Shown here: positions 11,461-23,220 of the stretch, piece after piece
How the letters are laid out: each line of letters opens with the position of its first letter
Numbering within the stretch: position 1 is the first letter of the stretch
Assembly (NCBI GenBank): GCA_963921425.1
Contig: OY992838.1
Coordinates: forward strand, 15,190,001-15,254,000
DNA: 64,000 bases
DNA from: Dryas octopetala
Lineage: Eukaryota; Streptophyta; Magnoliopsida; Rosales; Rosaceae
Reading direction: 5' to 3'
The notes under the pieces: model-generated
The model's input: only the letters and a program-made list of their open reading frames with translations
Databases searched by the model: none
What the model was told of the DNA's origin: nothing
Program-made: the position numbers and the translations under genes

Positions 11461-12712
11461 AATATGATTGGGGCATAGAAATGCTGCTCAGAGAAAGGTT
11501 ATTCGGAAGACATATGCTGAAGCTTATGGGGATTTCCGCAAGGTACAGGTTCTTGAGCTCTTTCAGCCTAAAAGGAATATAGATTATGTTCTAATAGAAG
11601 ACATTTCCATTTGAGCTATCTAGGTATTAACTGAATATGCAGTTCCTTTTCTATTGTTTCGGAAACAAAAACAATGTACTTCCTAGACAGGTACACTTTA
11701 AATATATCTGTAATTCTAAACCAGTTCTAAGCTTCCCACAGATGTGTTAGTGAAAATGATCGATCATATAATGGCTGGTGGCAATGGAACAGAGTTAGCC
11801 CAGTCTCAGGGGCAATAAAGAAAGGTCCTAGCAAAGCACTGGATATAGTCATCCATTGGTAAGCCTTCTTTTTTCAAATTTGTTAATGTTAGTTATATAT
11901 ATTTTGTGCAGGGCAAGTTAATTTTTTTATGGACTTACCATATCAAAGTTATATTTCATTTGAGAATTTTTTTTTTCTCCTTGCACCAAATAGAAATGAG
12001 GGAGATGAGATGAACATGACTCTGGAAAAATCAGAGGCTAAGATACTCCATGAAAAGATCTCGGAGAAGGCCTACAATCAAGAGGATAGTATCAGGGTTT
12101 TGGCTACACGGAGCAAAGCACAGATCAATGCAACTCTCAATCACTACAAAAATGAATTATGGAATGATACCAATAAGGTATGCAAGTGAGTTTAATATAA
12201 CTATTTTTGGCCTGGTTACTGGTATCCTCATATTTCTTTTCGTGCTCTTTACATGATTCTGTTGGCAGCTTTGCGCGCAAAATATCTTTGTAGATCGGAA
12301 GGCTATACTTTTCTTCTATAGAATATAGGTTTTGTGTTTCAAGAAAAGGACTGGGAATAAGGAAAACATGCTTGAGTTATATTGTTAGTATTAACAGAAT
12401 CATGAATGGTTGACCAAGATGACCCTTTTCTTCATTTCTCATCATTGTTGTTGTAAAAATGCGTCTAGGCCTTTTTAGAACGATAATTGAAAGGAAGAAA
12501 AGAAGAAAAGAAACCTGGATGGATATGGCAACCTTAAAAGGCTTACGTAATGCATTGCATACCTCCTTTCTTATATTTTAAGAGAATTTGGATTTGATGA
12601 GTGTTTCTATGTATACAAGACTTGAAAACTGACCCCAAGGATGAGTACCTTGCAACACTAAGGGCCACAATTAAGTGCTTGATTCGCCCTGAGAAGTATT
12701 TTATATTATGAA
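11461..12712 (+). pseudogene. Annexin pseudogene, copy 1
   Basis: Plant annexins are Ca2+- and phospholipid-binding proteins of about 315 aa. Recognisable exons are RNAAQRKVIRKTYAEAYG (about 11475-11535) fused directly to the GDFRK end of the next exon, then [19 protein letters not shown] with ISEKAY and [15 protein letters not shown] (11990-12177, good GTATGC donor), and DPKDEYLATLRAT with CLIRPEKYF (12618-12710) followed by a stop. The first exon, most of exon 2 and the last annexin repeat are missing. It is a decayed paralogue of the copy at 33929-35958 and keeps the exon that copy lost. Confidence 0.8.
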
Positions 12713-13343
12713 ATAAATTGAAATTCAAATTGATTTAAACAAACACAACAGAGATAATCTATCCAAATTGATCAGGCATTCTTTAGATATGTCTCCTTGC
12801 TATGCAATGTCTACAGATGTTTGGTGTCAGTCAAAGTGAGTCAAGTTCTGTTTTTTGTGTTCTATGCCAAAAAGGAAGTCCTGTCCTTTTTTATTCAGGT
12901 CCTAAAAAGCACATTTACCAATTGGTTATCCACAAGAAACTAGAGTTGGACCAATCATATTAAAAACAACACCTCAACCTCAACCTCAACCCCCACATGC
13001 AAATGAAATTTTAGTCATGCATCTGCATCATGAGCCTTAAGACACCCTTTTGTTGTCAATTCTTCAATAAATCAACCCCCACTTCCTCTTAGTCTTTGCC
13101 ATTGTTTTATTGGATCAGCTGTTCATCCAATAAATATTTTCTTTGCTGATCCAACAAAACTCTCTCTTCTATGAATCTTTCAATTTCATTTCAAGGATAG
13201 ACATAAAACTTTGACTCTAGTGTATGAAAAACACTAAAGCCTTCCCTAACCATCAATTGAAAAAAAAAAAATTGAAAGAAATTCTGAAGACTTGTGAAAA
13301 CATAGCAGGTAGAATAATATAGCTGATGCATGGCAGTTGGCAC

Positions 13344-13351
13344 TATAAATA
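13344..13351 (+). promoter_or_regulatory. TATA box of the kinase pseudogene
   Basis: TATAAATA lies 58 bp before the start codon relic at 13402, at the same place and in the same GTTGGCACTATAAATAA context as in the intact kinase gene. The upstream homology shows that the promoter was duplicated together with the gene. Confidence 0.6.
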
Positions 13352-13401
13352 AATCCCGGAAGTAGTATAAACATATATTATATATACCAAAAAGAAAAAT
13401 C

Positions 13402-14343
13402 ATGATATCTTCAACTTCCAGTAAAGTATATATCATGCTCTGTACCTTGTTGCCTCATCTTTTATGTTCAGCTCATTTCATCATCAAACATTGCTTTTGC
13501 TTCTGCTGCTCCTACTGAAGCATAGGCTCTTCTCAAATGGAAAGCCAACTTCACAAGGGAACAAAGGATTGTGTAGCAACGTTGGAGCTTCGCACCCTTG
13601 CAAACATGGCTCAAAAAAGGAAAAGGACTACAAACTCATATTTGTAATCATATTTTCTATTGTGGCAGAACTTTTACTTCTATCTGCTATCTTTACAATT
13701 ACTTTTGTAGTAGAAGGAAAAAGGAAGCATCAGCATCTAGAACAAAGCATCACGCATGAAGAGGTTTCTTTTTCAGTACTAAATTTTGATGGAAAAACCA
13801 TGTATGAGGAAATCATAAGGGCAACTAAGGATTTTGATTCTAAATATTGCATTGGGAAGGGTGGACAATGAAGCGTCTTCAGAGCAAATTTGTCATCCGC
13901 CAACATAGTTGTAGTGAAGAAACTCCATCTTCTGTGCAATGGTGAGAACAATCTTCAAAAGGAATACTTGAATGAAATAAGGGCATTAACTGAGATACGA
14001 CACCAAAACATTGTGAAGCTTTATGGTTTCTGTTCCCATAAGCTGAATACATTTTTGGTGTATGAGTATCTTGAAAGGGGTAGCACAGATCATAGAGCTA
14101 AGGAACTGGAGTGGAGTAAAAGAGTGAATATTGTTAAAGGTGTAGCTCATGCCTTGTTTTACATGCACCACGATTGCTTGCCACCAATTGTTCATCGAGA
14201 CATATCAAGCAAGAACATTTTGCTGGATTCTAAAAATGAGGCATCTATTTCAGACTTTGGCACTGCTAAGTTTTTAAACCCAGACTCAACTAGTTGGACT
14301 GCCCTTGCAGCCACATACGGATATGTGGCACCAGGTACGTAAC
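13402..14343 (+). pseudogene. LRR receptor-kinase pseudogene lacking all LRRs
   Basis: Close paralogue of the intact gene at 29211-33481. The signal-peptide region (13402-13545) is joined at about 13550 straight to the juxtamembrane segment GNKGLCSNVGA, so the LRR domain (about 2.7 kb in the paralogue) is deleted. A transmembrane helix and the kinase N-lobe and part of the C-lobe follow ([39 protein letters not shown]). Disablements: TAG at about 13523, TGA inside the glycine loop (13869-13871), a frameshift in the leader, and an in-frame deletion after YEYLERGS. The second kinase exon is gone; the intron runs into the copia LTR at 14620. Confidence 0.9.
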
Positions 14344-14619
14344 ATTGTTGTTCTCTATCCTCTATATTTAACACTATATATGCTTTCTTTTTTATGTCAA
14401 TGATTATTTTTCATTGTTAAGCATTGTTAAAAACGTTTCACTTTTAATTAATCATCGGTAGCATTGATACTCGCATGTTACTAATAATTGCACTGCTATA
14501 TAAACGTAAGGACGACGTACGTCGTACGTGCAGAGCATATATAAAAAGCTTGCTTTGTAATCTTGCAGTTATCTATCGTTGATTATATTCCTCTTTTTCG
14601 GTCTTCTTCAATAAAATTC
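14344..14619 (+). other. Remnant intron of the kinase pseudogene
   Basis: Begins with a GTACGT donor and has weak similarity to intron 1 of the intact kinase. It contains a short perfect palindrome, ACGACGTACGTCGT, near 14512-14525. The last five bases, AATTC (14615-14619), are the target duplication of the copia element. Confidence 0.55.
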
Positions 14620-15058
14620 TGTTAGATAATTTTCAAATATTTGTAATTTGAATTGAATCAGTGTGTCTTTTGGGAAAGGTTACTAAACTTTCTTTAGAGG
14701 TTTTATGTTCATAGAGTCATAACCTTTCATGAAAAGGTATGATTCAAATGGTATCATACCTCTTGAATAAATATTTCAAATGAATGGTTGCTATACCATT
14801 TCAGAAAGGGCACGTTGGATTCATTATAAAAAGAGAAGTTCTCTGCAGAATTTTTTACTGAAAAAACAACTATTATCTCATTCTCCATCTTTTCACCAAA
14901 ATCAAATACAAAGAACTAATTTCTGCAGTTTTAGTTCTTTGTGAAACTTGAGTATTCTTGTTATATCTATTCGTGTGTTTGGTTTGTTTTTGGATGTGTA
15001 GGACATTAACAAACAATAGTTTTACTAGGCTTCATTGTATCCATAGGGCATATTTGCA
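14620..15058 (+). repeat. Left LTR of the copia element
   Basis: TG...CA ends and near identity along its length with 23819-24261. Preceded by AATTC. It contains a possible TATAAAAAGAG promoter at about 14826. Confidence 0.85.
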
Positions 15059-15169
15059 AATCCTTCTGCACACAAGAAGTGAAGGCAAATATTGTTTGAA
15101 AATTGTTGGAAAAAATTGTTGGAGTTCTTGTGAGTTGTGGCTGCCGAAAGGATGACAGAAACTTGCTTT

Positions 15170-15657
15170 CAGTCACACCGTTTTGTTGTGGTGTATATGT
15201 AATAGAAGTTTCATGAACAATTCCAACAGATTCACAATAGGATGGAAAATGAAATTCTCCACCTCTATTTGATCTAAGATACTTGATTTTAGTTTCACAA
15301 AGATTTTCTACTTCATTTTTATAGATCTTAAATTTTTCTAGCACTTCATCCTTTGTATGCATGAGATAGACATAGCAAAATCTATTAAAATCATTTATAA
15401 AGGTGACAAAATATTTCATATTTCCTTTTGTAGGTGTACTATGTAAATCACATACATCACTATGAATAAGTTGTAATAAAGTAGATGTTCTTTCTATCTT
15501 AGGAAAAGATTTCCTAGTGATCTTGGTATGCAAACAAGTAACACACTTATCATTCAAATCATTCACATGCTTTGGAATTAATTCAAGTTTAGACATGTCA
15601 TGCATTCATCTTTTTGATATTGACATGACCTAATCTATTATGCCATAAAGATAAGGA
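15170..15657 (-). pseudogene. Copia GAG-pre-integrase and integrase relic, inverted
   Basis: On the minus strand, LWHNRLGHVN, CVTCLHTK, LLQLIHSDVCD, YFVTFINDFNR, LRSNRGGEF and YTPQQNGV appear in the order expected for a Ty1/copia zinc-binding plus integrase core. The catalytic Asp expected in the second motif is Asn (RSN instead of RSD). The orientation is opposite to the LTRs and to the RT that starts at about 15660. It stops exactly after PQQNGV at about 15180, beside an inverted piece of flanking DNA. Confidence 0.85.
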
Positions 15658-15659
15658 GT

Positions 15660-16035
15660 AATTATTTGCTTGTATGTTGATGACATGTTAATCTTTGGAG
15701 CATATATGGAATCTATAAACAAAACAAAAGAATTTTTTTTCATCAAGCTTTAATATGCAAGATATGGGCAGTGCCGATGTAATTCTTGGCATGAGAATCA
15801 AAATATGTAATTAATGATGGATTGATGTTGACACAATCACATTACATAGAAAAGATACTAAAGAGATTCAATTTCTTTGATTCGAATCCAGTATCAACAC
15901 CTTTTGATCCAAATATAAAGTTATATCCTAACAAAGATAGGGCTGTGAAATCAATTAGAATATTCTAAAATGATTGATTGTTTAATGTATGCAATGACAT
16001 GTACTCGGCCGGATATGCATTCGCAGTGAGTAAAC
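15660..16035 (+). pseudogene. Copia reverse transcriptase relic (upstream part)
   Basis: Plus-strand coding remnants show LYVDDMLIFG (the YVDD catalytic box), NMQDMGSADVILGMRI, SHYIEKILKRFNF and TPFDPN, typical of the C-terminal RT region of Ty1/copia. Frameshifts and stop codons interrupt it. It ends with AVSK at the gypsy insertion site and continues at 22623. Confidence 0.85.
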
Positions 16036-18788
16036 TGTAAGACCCCGTATTTTTCAAGGAGTTATTTTAAATATTTTGCGAATTTATTTTAAGAATTTTG
16101 GGAATTTATTTGGAAATTTAAAAGGTTTTGGTTTAATTTTTAATTTTTTGTTTTAAATTGGGCTTGACCCAAAAGTTGACTTTCAAAATAAATGGGCTTT
16201 TAATTTTGACTTTGGACTCGTTAGGTAGGTCTCGAACCCACGAGTTCGCAGACACGCGGCACGCGTCAATCGGAGCTACGGTTTGAAAGATACGGACATG
16301 TGAAGTGAGTGGCACACTTGTAATTTTTACGAAAATGGTTTTTAAAACCCCAAAAGTCAGTTCTCTCTCCTTATTTCTGTCTCTCTCACTCTCTCCCCCC
16401 GCGCGTCTCTCTCTCGCCCCTCACCCTTGCCGCCCCTGTCGCCGGCGCGTGGCGGCGCGTCCGGCGGCGGCTGGGCTGGGTGTTTAGCCCACAGTGCTCG
16501 CTTCCCTTCCCTCTCTATCCCTGTGGCCTCCATTTTTCCGGCCGATCACCCACGACGAAGGAACGACGCGGAACAGCCGAGCCTCCCCTCGCCGGCGATC
16601 TGCATTTTCCGGCCAAATCGCGGCGTCGGACCACCTGGGTTCTCTTCCCCAGGCCACGGCGAGTCTTCCCGTGCATTTCTCTCACCCCGGTGACGCTCCA
16701 CGACGGCGATTCGACGCCACCTTGTTGCGGCTGCTTCGACGTTTTTCCGGCGAACCTGGCGGTGTTTTCCGTCGAGTGAGGTATTATTCTTCATCCTCTC
16801 GACATGCTCTTCATGTCTGTGCACTTTGTTTGGACCATTTGTGATTCGAATCCAATTTCCCTAATTTGCAGCCACGGCCACTGTAGCTCCGCCTTGTGTG
16901 GCGGCGAGTTGGTGGTTATTTGTTGCGTTTCTGCCTCTTCGGAAGTCCCATAAGTCAATTTCATTGTCTAGTGACGCTTTGGGTGAGTTTCTGTGAATTT
17001 GTGTGTCGTTTGGGGTGGGGCAGCCACCGTGTGTGGTGGCGGCCGCCCGTTTCGGTCGTTCAGTGGCCCAATTATGTTTCTGAATTTGTATTTATTGATT
17101 GTCTGGTCTTAACAGGTACACGGGCTCGGGAAATCGCATTCTCGATGCCGTTATGCTGCCGGATTTGAGATCCGAGCAAAGAAGCCAAGAAGGGCATTTT
17201 CGTCATTTCGCGTGATTAGACTGTGAGTGAAACTTACATGTTTATATTGTTGAGTACCGTGGTTTAATTGTCTGTTTTATGGATTTGCTGCTTTACGTTA
17301 GAGAAGACTAGGTGTAGGATTTGAATTAGGAGAATGAATTGACGAGGATTTGAGGCTAAGGAACTAATTGGGGAATTATAGAGTTGCTTTAAGGAGAGTC
17401 ACCGAATTAGAGAAGGATTGTTTATTGTCGAGGTTAATGATTGATGATTAGGCAGTTATCATATACAAAACGATCAAATTAATTATTGAGGAAGTGTCGG
17501 TATGTATCAAGTGACAGACAAGTGATGGTTTATGAGCGGGAATCAATTTCGGAAGGATTCGGCATAGTACGGAGTAAATTGTGGGTGGAATGTTGTGAGT
17601 TGGAAATGTGAGTACTGATCGGTCGAGCCTGTCTGTGTTAAATGCACGGGATTGTGGCCAGGATACGAGCCTGCTCATGCGGAGCGACCCTCCGTACGAG
17701 ATTGTGGCCAGGATACGAGCCTGCTCGTGCGGAGCGACCCTCCGTACGAGATTGTGGCCAGGATACGAGCCTGCTCGTGCAGAGTGACCCTCCGTACGAG
17801 ATTGTGGCCAGGATTTGAGCCTGCTCGCGCGTGGGATTGTGGCCAGGACATTGTCTAAAGTATGGGTACAACTATGGTGTGAGTTTAAAGTACAAGTGTT
17901 TTGGTATATCGGTTATAAAGATAATTTCAGTTCAGATTGGTTATTTCTCCGCTTGGAAGTTGCATTGCTTTTTCAGTATATCGAGGTTCATTTAAGATGA
18001 TTTTCGGAAATGGATTTGTGAAAAGGTTTTTAAGCTGGGGGATTCCAAAGAGTGAGATTAGGGGGATTTCAAAGAGCGACGTGAGTGAAATTAGATAGTC
18101 TATTTCGTTGCTTTGTGTGCTTGTGTGCATTTGTTTGTTAGGATTTGGTTTGGCTAGGACTTGGTAAAGTGTAGGCTTGAATCTTGAGGATGGACATTGA
18201 TGAATGAATTATGCATTGAGGTTATAAGTTAGAAAGTGAACGATTCGAGATTGAGGTTAATAGTTGACGTTTAGGCATTTGAATGACAGAATGATTATTA
18301 TTATTTTTGGTGGAATTATGATGTGAATTTGAGGAATTATATTTATCTTGATGCTTGAATATTTGTTGATGAATTTGTGATGTGATTGAGTAATTTTGGA
18401 TACTGTTGTGGATTATTTTTGAGCATGGAAATTGAAGGATTATTTGAGGATTATAGTTTAAGTCATTTCACTCATACGAGCTCTAGTGAGCTTACCGGGT
18501 TATTATTTGAATGACCCGGTGTACCATGGATATGGTGCAGTGTGGTTATTGGTGTTTTGCAGGTTAAGCAGGCTGAGGAGGCAGTGAGGAGAAGACGAGG
18601 CAGTGGGACTTATTTTAATTTGATTCAATTGATTTTATACAGTGAATTTTACATAAATGTTTTGGGCTCACACTCTGATTTATTTAACGTATTTATTTAT
18701 TATATTAAGTGCATGACTCATTCTTTGAAAAGAGGTTTAAAGGACAAAGTTTCAGTGTATTTTTGGGCCCAAGGATCGGGGCGTTACA
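16036..18788 (+). repeat. Left LTR of the gypsy element (2753 bp)
   Basis: Starts TGTAAGACCCCG and ends GGGGCGTTACA. It contains a GC-rich block at about 16400-16770 with CT repeats and a 50-bp minisatellite at 17651-17835. The many short frames within it are not genes. Confidence 0.9.
17651..17835. repeat. 50-bp minisatellite in the left LTR
   Basis: Three full 50-bp units (17651, 17701, 17751) plus a partial fourth, each beginning ATTGTGGCCAGGAT and ending CCCTCCGTACGAG. The right LTR carries one unit more. Confidence 0.9.
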
Positions 18789-18790
18789 AA

Positions 18791-18802
18791 TTGGTATCAG
18801 AG
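18791..18802 (+). promoter_or_regulatory. Primer-binding site of the gypsy element
   Basis: TTGGTATCAGAG, complementary to the 3' end of initiator methionine tRNA, sits two bases after the left LTR. This is where minus-strand cDNA synthesis would start. Confidence 0.85.
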
Positions 18803-19777
18803 TTAGACCCGGCCGGAAGTGTGTGGATTGCAAGACCCAGGGACCAAGATCCTGAGTGGGCGGCTGCGCGAGGCAGTGGCAAGCTACCAGGTGAGGAGAA
18901 GTAAGTGATCCCACACTGCCCGGGTGAGGAATGGTGATGTTACAGAAAGTTTGAGGAATCAGTTGAGAAAGTGTTTGAGAAACCAGTTTGAGAAAATCAA
19001 TTGAGAAATCAGTTTGAGAAAATCAGTTCAGAAAAATGTTTGTGAAAGCCAGCTTGAGAAAGAAAATGATTTTCAAGTGATTTCAGAAAAGTATTTTATT
19101 TGAGCCATGAAAATGTTTGAGAAAGTTTTGAGAAATGTCCCCTGCACTGCCATCGCCTCTCTGCTCCTCAGCAAGTTCAGGAAAGTTGGAAGTTGGAGAC
19201 TTAATAAGAGGTTTGAATTTAGAAGAGTTTGAAGTTGGAGTAAGTTTATTAGTTAGAGAACAAAGGTTCAAGGGAAATAGTGGAGTAGTATCTTTAGTTG
19301 GTTGAAGAGTTAGTTCACCGAGTAAGTAGAGTTTTGAAGTAGTAGCCAGGTAGGATCTAGGCTGTTGTTTGTTTGTCGGAACTCAGCGGTTACTGTTTTG
19401 CGATCTCAAGTGGCAACGCTTCAGAAGTGGTTGAGCGACTCGCACATGAAGAGGAAAGTTCTGAAGAAGGAGAATTAGAGTCATCGAGAATTGAGGCAAG
19501 CTACTCGAAAGAATTGAAGATCAAGTTGGATGCACTCGAAGATCTTGAAAAACGGATGCGGATGGAACACGACAAGCTCGTTACCTACAGTTCTCAGGTG
19601 AAGGTTTCGATTCGTTATCGTATTTTATCTTCCGTCTTGCTTGCGTTATTCTCAGGTTCTTTTAACTTAAAAGAGTTTCTTTGAACTGTGATTGGTTGTT
19701 GCTTGTGATTGCTTATGTTTGTGTGAGGTTGTTATGCTTTTACTTTCCTTGGGAATTTCGAGGACGAAATTTTTTTT
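18803..19777 (+). other. Short interior of the gypsy element
   Basis: About 1 kb without recognisable gag, protease, RT or integrase. It includes imperfect repeats of GAAATCAGTTTGAGAAA at 18950-19080. The frame at 19373-19684 is a Glu/Lys-rich helix-like sequence that may be a gag or captured fragment; no function is claimed. Confidence 0.6.
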
Positions 19778-19789
19778 AAGGGGGGTAGA
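19778..19789 (+). promoter_or_regulatory. Polypurine tract of the gypsy element
   Basis: AAGGGGGGTAGA immediately before the right LTR, the expected primer for plus-strand cDNA synthesis. Preceded by AATTTCGAGGACGAAAT, a common 3' end of chromovirus polyproteins. Confidence 0.8.
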
Positions 19790-19790
19790 T

Positions 19791-20134
19791 TGTAAGACCC
19801 CGTATTTTTCAAGGAGTTATTTTAAATATTTTGCGAATTTATTTTAAGGATTTTGGGAATTTATTTGGAAATTTAAAAGGTTTTGGTTTAATTTTTAATT
19901 TTTTGTTTTAAATTGGGCTTGACCCAAAAGTTGACTTTCAAAATAAATGGGCTTTTAATTTTGACTTTGGACTCGTTATGTAGGTCTCGAACCCACGAGT
20001 TCGCAGACACGCGGCACGCGTCAATCGGAGCTACGGTTTGAAAGATACGGACATGTGAAGTGAGTGGCACACTTGTAATTTTTACGAAAATGGTTTTTAA
20101 AACCCCAAAAGTCAGTTCTCTCTCCTTATTTCTG

Positions 20135-20178
<44 letters not shown>

Positions 20179-22617
20179 CGCGCGTCTCTCTCTCGCCCCT
20201 CACCCTCGCCACCCCTGTCGCCGGCGCGTGGCGGCGCGTCCGGCGGCGGCTGGGCTGGGTGTTTAGCCCACAGTGCTCGCCTCCCTTCCCTCTCTATCCC
20301 TGTGGCCTCCATTTTTTCGGCCGATCACCCACGACGAAGGAACGACGCGGAACAGCCGAGCCTCCCCTCGCCGGCGATCTGCATTTTCCGGCCAAATCGC
20401 GGCGTCGGACCACCTGGGTTCTCTTCCCCAGGCCACGGCGAGTCTTCCCGTACATTTCTCTCACCCCGGTGACGCTCCACGACGGCGATTCGACCCCACC
20501 TTGTTGCGGCTGCTCCGACGTTTTTCCGGCGAACCTGGCGGTGTTTTCCGTCGAGTGAGGTATTATTCTTCATCCTCTCGACATGCTCTTCATGTCTGTG
20601 CACTTTGTTTGGACCATTTGTGATTCGAATCCAATTTCCCTAATTTGCAGCCACGGTCACTGTAGCTCCGCCTTGTGTGGCGGCGAGTTGGTGGTTATTT
20701 GTTGCGTTTCTGCCTCTTCGGAAGTCCCATAAGTCAATTTCATTGTCTAGTGACGCTTTGGGTGAGTTTCTGTGAATTTGTGTGTCGTTTGGGGTGGGGT
20801 AGCCACCGAGTGTGGTGGCGGCCGCCCGTTTCGGTCGTTCAGTGGCCCAATTATGTTTCTGAATTTGTATTTATTGATTGTCTGGTCTTAACAGGTACAC
20901 GGGCTCGGGAAATCGCATTCTCGATGCCGTTATGCTGCCGGATTTGAGATCCGAGCAAAGGAGCCAAGAAGGGCATTTTTCGTCATTTCGCGTGTTTAGA
21001 CTGTGAGTGAAACTTACATGTTTATATTGTTGAGTACCGTGGTTTAATTGTCTGTTTTATGGATTTGCTGCTTTACGTTAGAGAAGACTAGGTGTAGGAT
21101 TTGAATTAGGAGAATGAATTGACGAGGATTTGAGGCTAAGGAACTAATTGGGGAATTATAGAGTTGCTTTAAGGAGAGTCACCGAATTAGAGAAGGATTG
21201 TTTATTGTCGAGGTTAATGATTGATGATTAGGCAGTTATCATATACAAAACGATCAAATTAATTATTGAGGAAGTGTCGGTATGTATCAAGTGACAGACA
21301 AGTGATGGTTTATGAGCGGGAATCAATTTCGGAAGGATTCGGCATAGTACGGAGTAAATTGTGGGTGGAATGTTGTGAGTTAGAAATGTGAGTACTGATC
21401 GGTCGAGTCTGCCTGTGTTAAATGCACGGGATTGTGGCCAGGATACGAGCCTGCTCATGCGGAGCGACCCTCCGTACGAGATTGTGGCCAGGATACGAGC
21501 CTGCTCGTGCGAAGCGACCCTCCGTACGAGATTGTGGCCAGGATACGAGCCTGCTCGTGCGGAGTGACCCTCCGTACGAGATTGTGGCCAGGATGTGAGC
21601 CTGCTTGGCGGAGCAACCCTCCGTACGAGATTGTGGCCAGGATTTGAGCCTGCTCGCGCGTGGGATTGTGGCCAGGACATTGTCTAAAGTATGGATACAA
21701 GTATGGTGTGAGTTTAAAGTACAAGTGTTTTGGTATATCGGTTATAAAGATAATTTCAGTTCAGATTGGTTATTTCTCCGCTTGGAAGTTGCATTGCTTT
21801 TTCAGTATATCGAGGTTCATTTAAGATGATTTTCGGAAATGGATTTGTGAAAAGGTTTTTAAGCTGGGGGATTCCAAAGAGTGAGATTAGGGGGATTTCA
21901 AAGAGCGACGTGAGTGAAATTAGATAGTCTATTTCGTTGCTTTGTGTGCTTGTGTGCATTTGTTTGTTAGGATTTGGTTTGGCTAGGACTTGGTAAAGTG
22001 TAGGCTTGAATCTTGAGGATGGACATTGATGAATGAATTATGCATTGAGGTTATAAGTTAGAAAGTGAACGATTCGAGATTGAGGTTAATAGTTGACGTT
22101 TAGGCATTCGAATGGCAGAATGATTATTATTATTTTTGGTGGAATTATGATATGAATTTGAGGAATTATATTTATCTTGATGCTTGAATATTTGTTGATG
22201 AATTTGTGATGTGATTGAGTAATTTTGGATACTGTTGTGGATTATTTTTGAGCATGGAAATTGAAGGATTATTTGAGGATTATAGTTTAAGTCATTTCAC
22301 TCATACGAGCTCTAGTGAGCTTACCAGGTTATTGTTTGAATGACCCGGTGTACCATGGATATGGTGCAGTGTGGTTATTGGTGTTTTGCATGTTAAGTAG
22401 GCTGAGGAGGCAGTGAGGAGAAGACGAGGCAGTGGGACCTATTTTAATTTGATTCAATTGATTTTATACAGTGAATTTTACATAAATGTTTTGGGCTCAC
22501 ACTCTGATTTATTTAACGTATTTATTTATTATATTAAGTGCATGGCTCATTCTTTGAAAAAAGGTTTAAAGGACAAAGTTTCAGTGTATTTTTGGGCCCC
22601 AGGATCGGGGCGTTACA
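19791..22617 (+). repeat. Right LTR of the gypsy element (2827 bp)
   Basis: Near-identical to the left LTR. The length difference of 74 bp comes mainly from a longer CT microsatellite at 20142-20177 and one extra 50-bp minisatellite unit (array 21431-21665). Confidence 0.9.
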
Positions 22618-22622
22618 TAGAC

Positions 22623-23220
22623 AAAGTAGATTTACTTGTTGTCCTAGTCAATTGCATTGGAATGCAATTACAAGAATATTTAAATATCTAAAGGGTACTT
22701 TGGATTATGGAATTTGGTATAGTGGATATCCTAATGTATTAGAAGGATATACTGATGCCAATTGGATAAATGATTTTGAAGATCATAAGTCTACAAGTTG
22801 CTGGATTATTTTACTCGGTGGAGGAGCCATATCTTAGTGCTCAAAGAAACAAACATGCATATTGGACTCCACCATGGCAACCGAATTTGTAGCCTTGGCT
22901 TCTTGTAGTAAAGAAGCCAAATGGTTAAGAAACTTATTAATAGAGATTCCAGTTTGGTCTAAACCAATGCCTCCTATCTTTATTCATTGTGATAGTCAAA
23001 CAACACTATCAATAAGGGCTTATTGTCAAGTTTATAATGGTAAATCTAGGCATATTGCCTAAGACTTAGTTTTGTGATGCAAATGATTACTGATGGAGTT
23101 ATAACTATCAATTTTGTAAGATCATGTCAAAACTTGGCTGATCCATTAACAAAAGAACTTGCAAGGGATATGGTGTGGAAGACATCAAAAGGGATAGGGT
23201 TAAAGTCCACTCCTATATGA
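22623..23220 (+). pseudogene. Copia RT end and RNase H relic
   Basis: Continuation of the copia polyprotein after the gypsy insertion. It shows RFTCCPSQLHWNA, RIFKYLKGTLDYGI, GYTDANWINDFEDHKSTS, DSTMATEFVALASCSKEAKW and HCDSQTTLSI, the standard Ty1/copia RNase H landmarks. Frameshifts and stop codons (for example after GGGAIS and after GKSRHIA) disable it. Confidence 0.88.

Larger units (their letters stand above)
16036..22617 (+). mobile_element. Non-autonomous Ty3/gypsy (LARD-like) retrotransposon
   Basis: Complete element with long LTRs (16036-18788 and 19791-22617, TGTAAGACCCCG...GGGGCGTTACA), a primer-binding site for initiator Met tRNA, a polypurine tract and a 5-bp target duplication, TAAAC (16031-16035) and TAGAC (22618-22622), one mismatch. 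The interior is only about 1 kb and lacks gag-pol domains, so it must move with a partner's proteins. The bases just before the tract resemble the end of a chromovirus (Tekay-type) polyprotein, GNFRGRNFF-like, an inference. The LTRs are nearly identical by eye, indicating recent insertion. Confidence 0.88.

Noticed and set aside
14512..14525. Perfect 14-bp palindrome ACGACGTACGTCGT
   Set aside because: Short and isolated in a dead intron; no support for a regulatory role.
16305..16844. Several overlapping plus and minus frames of 60-116 aa in GC-rich DNA
   Set aside because: They recur identically at 20060-20623 because both lie in the paired LTRs; GC-rich sequence leaves frames open by chance.
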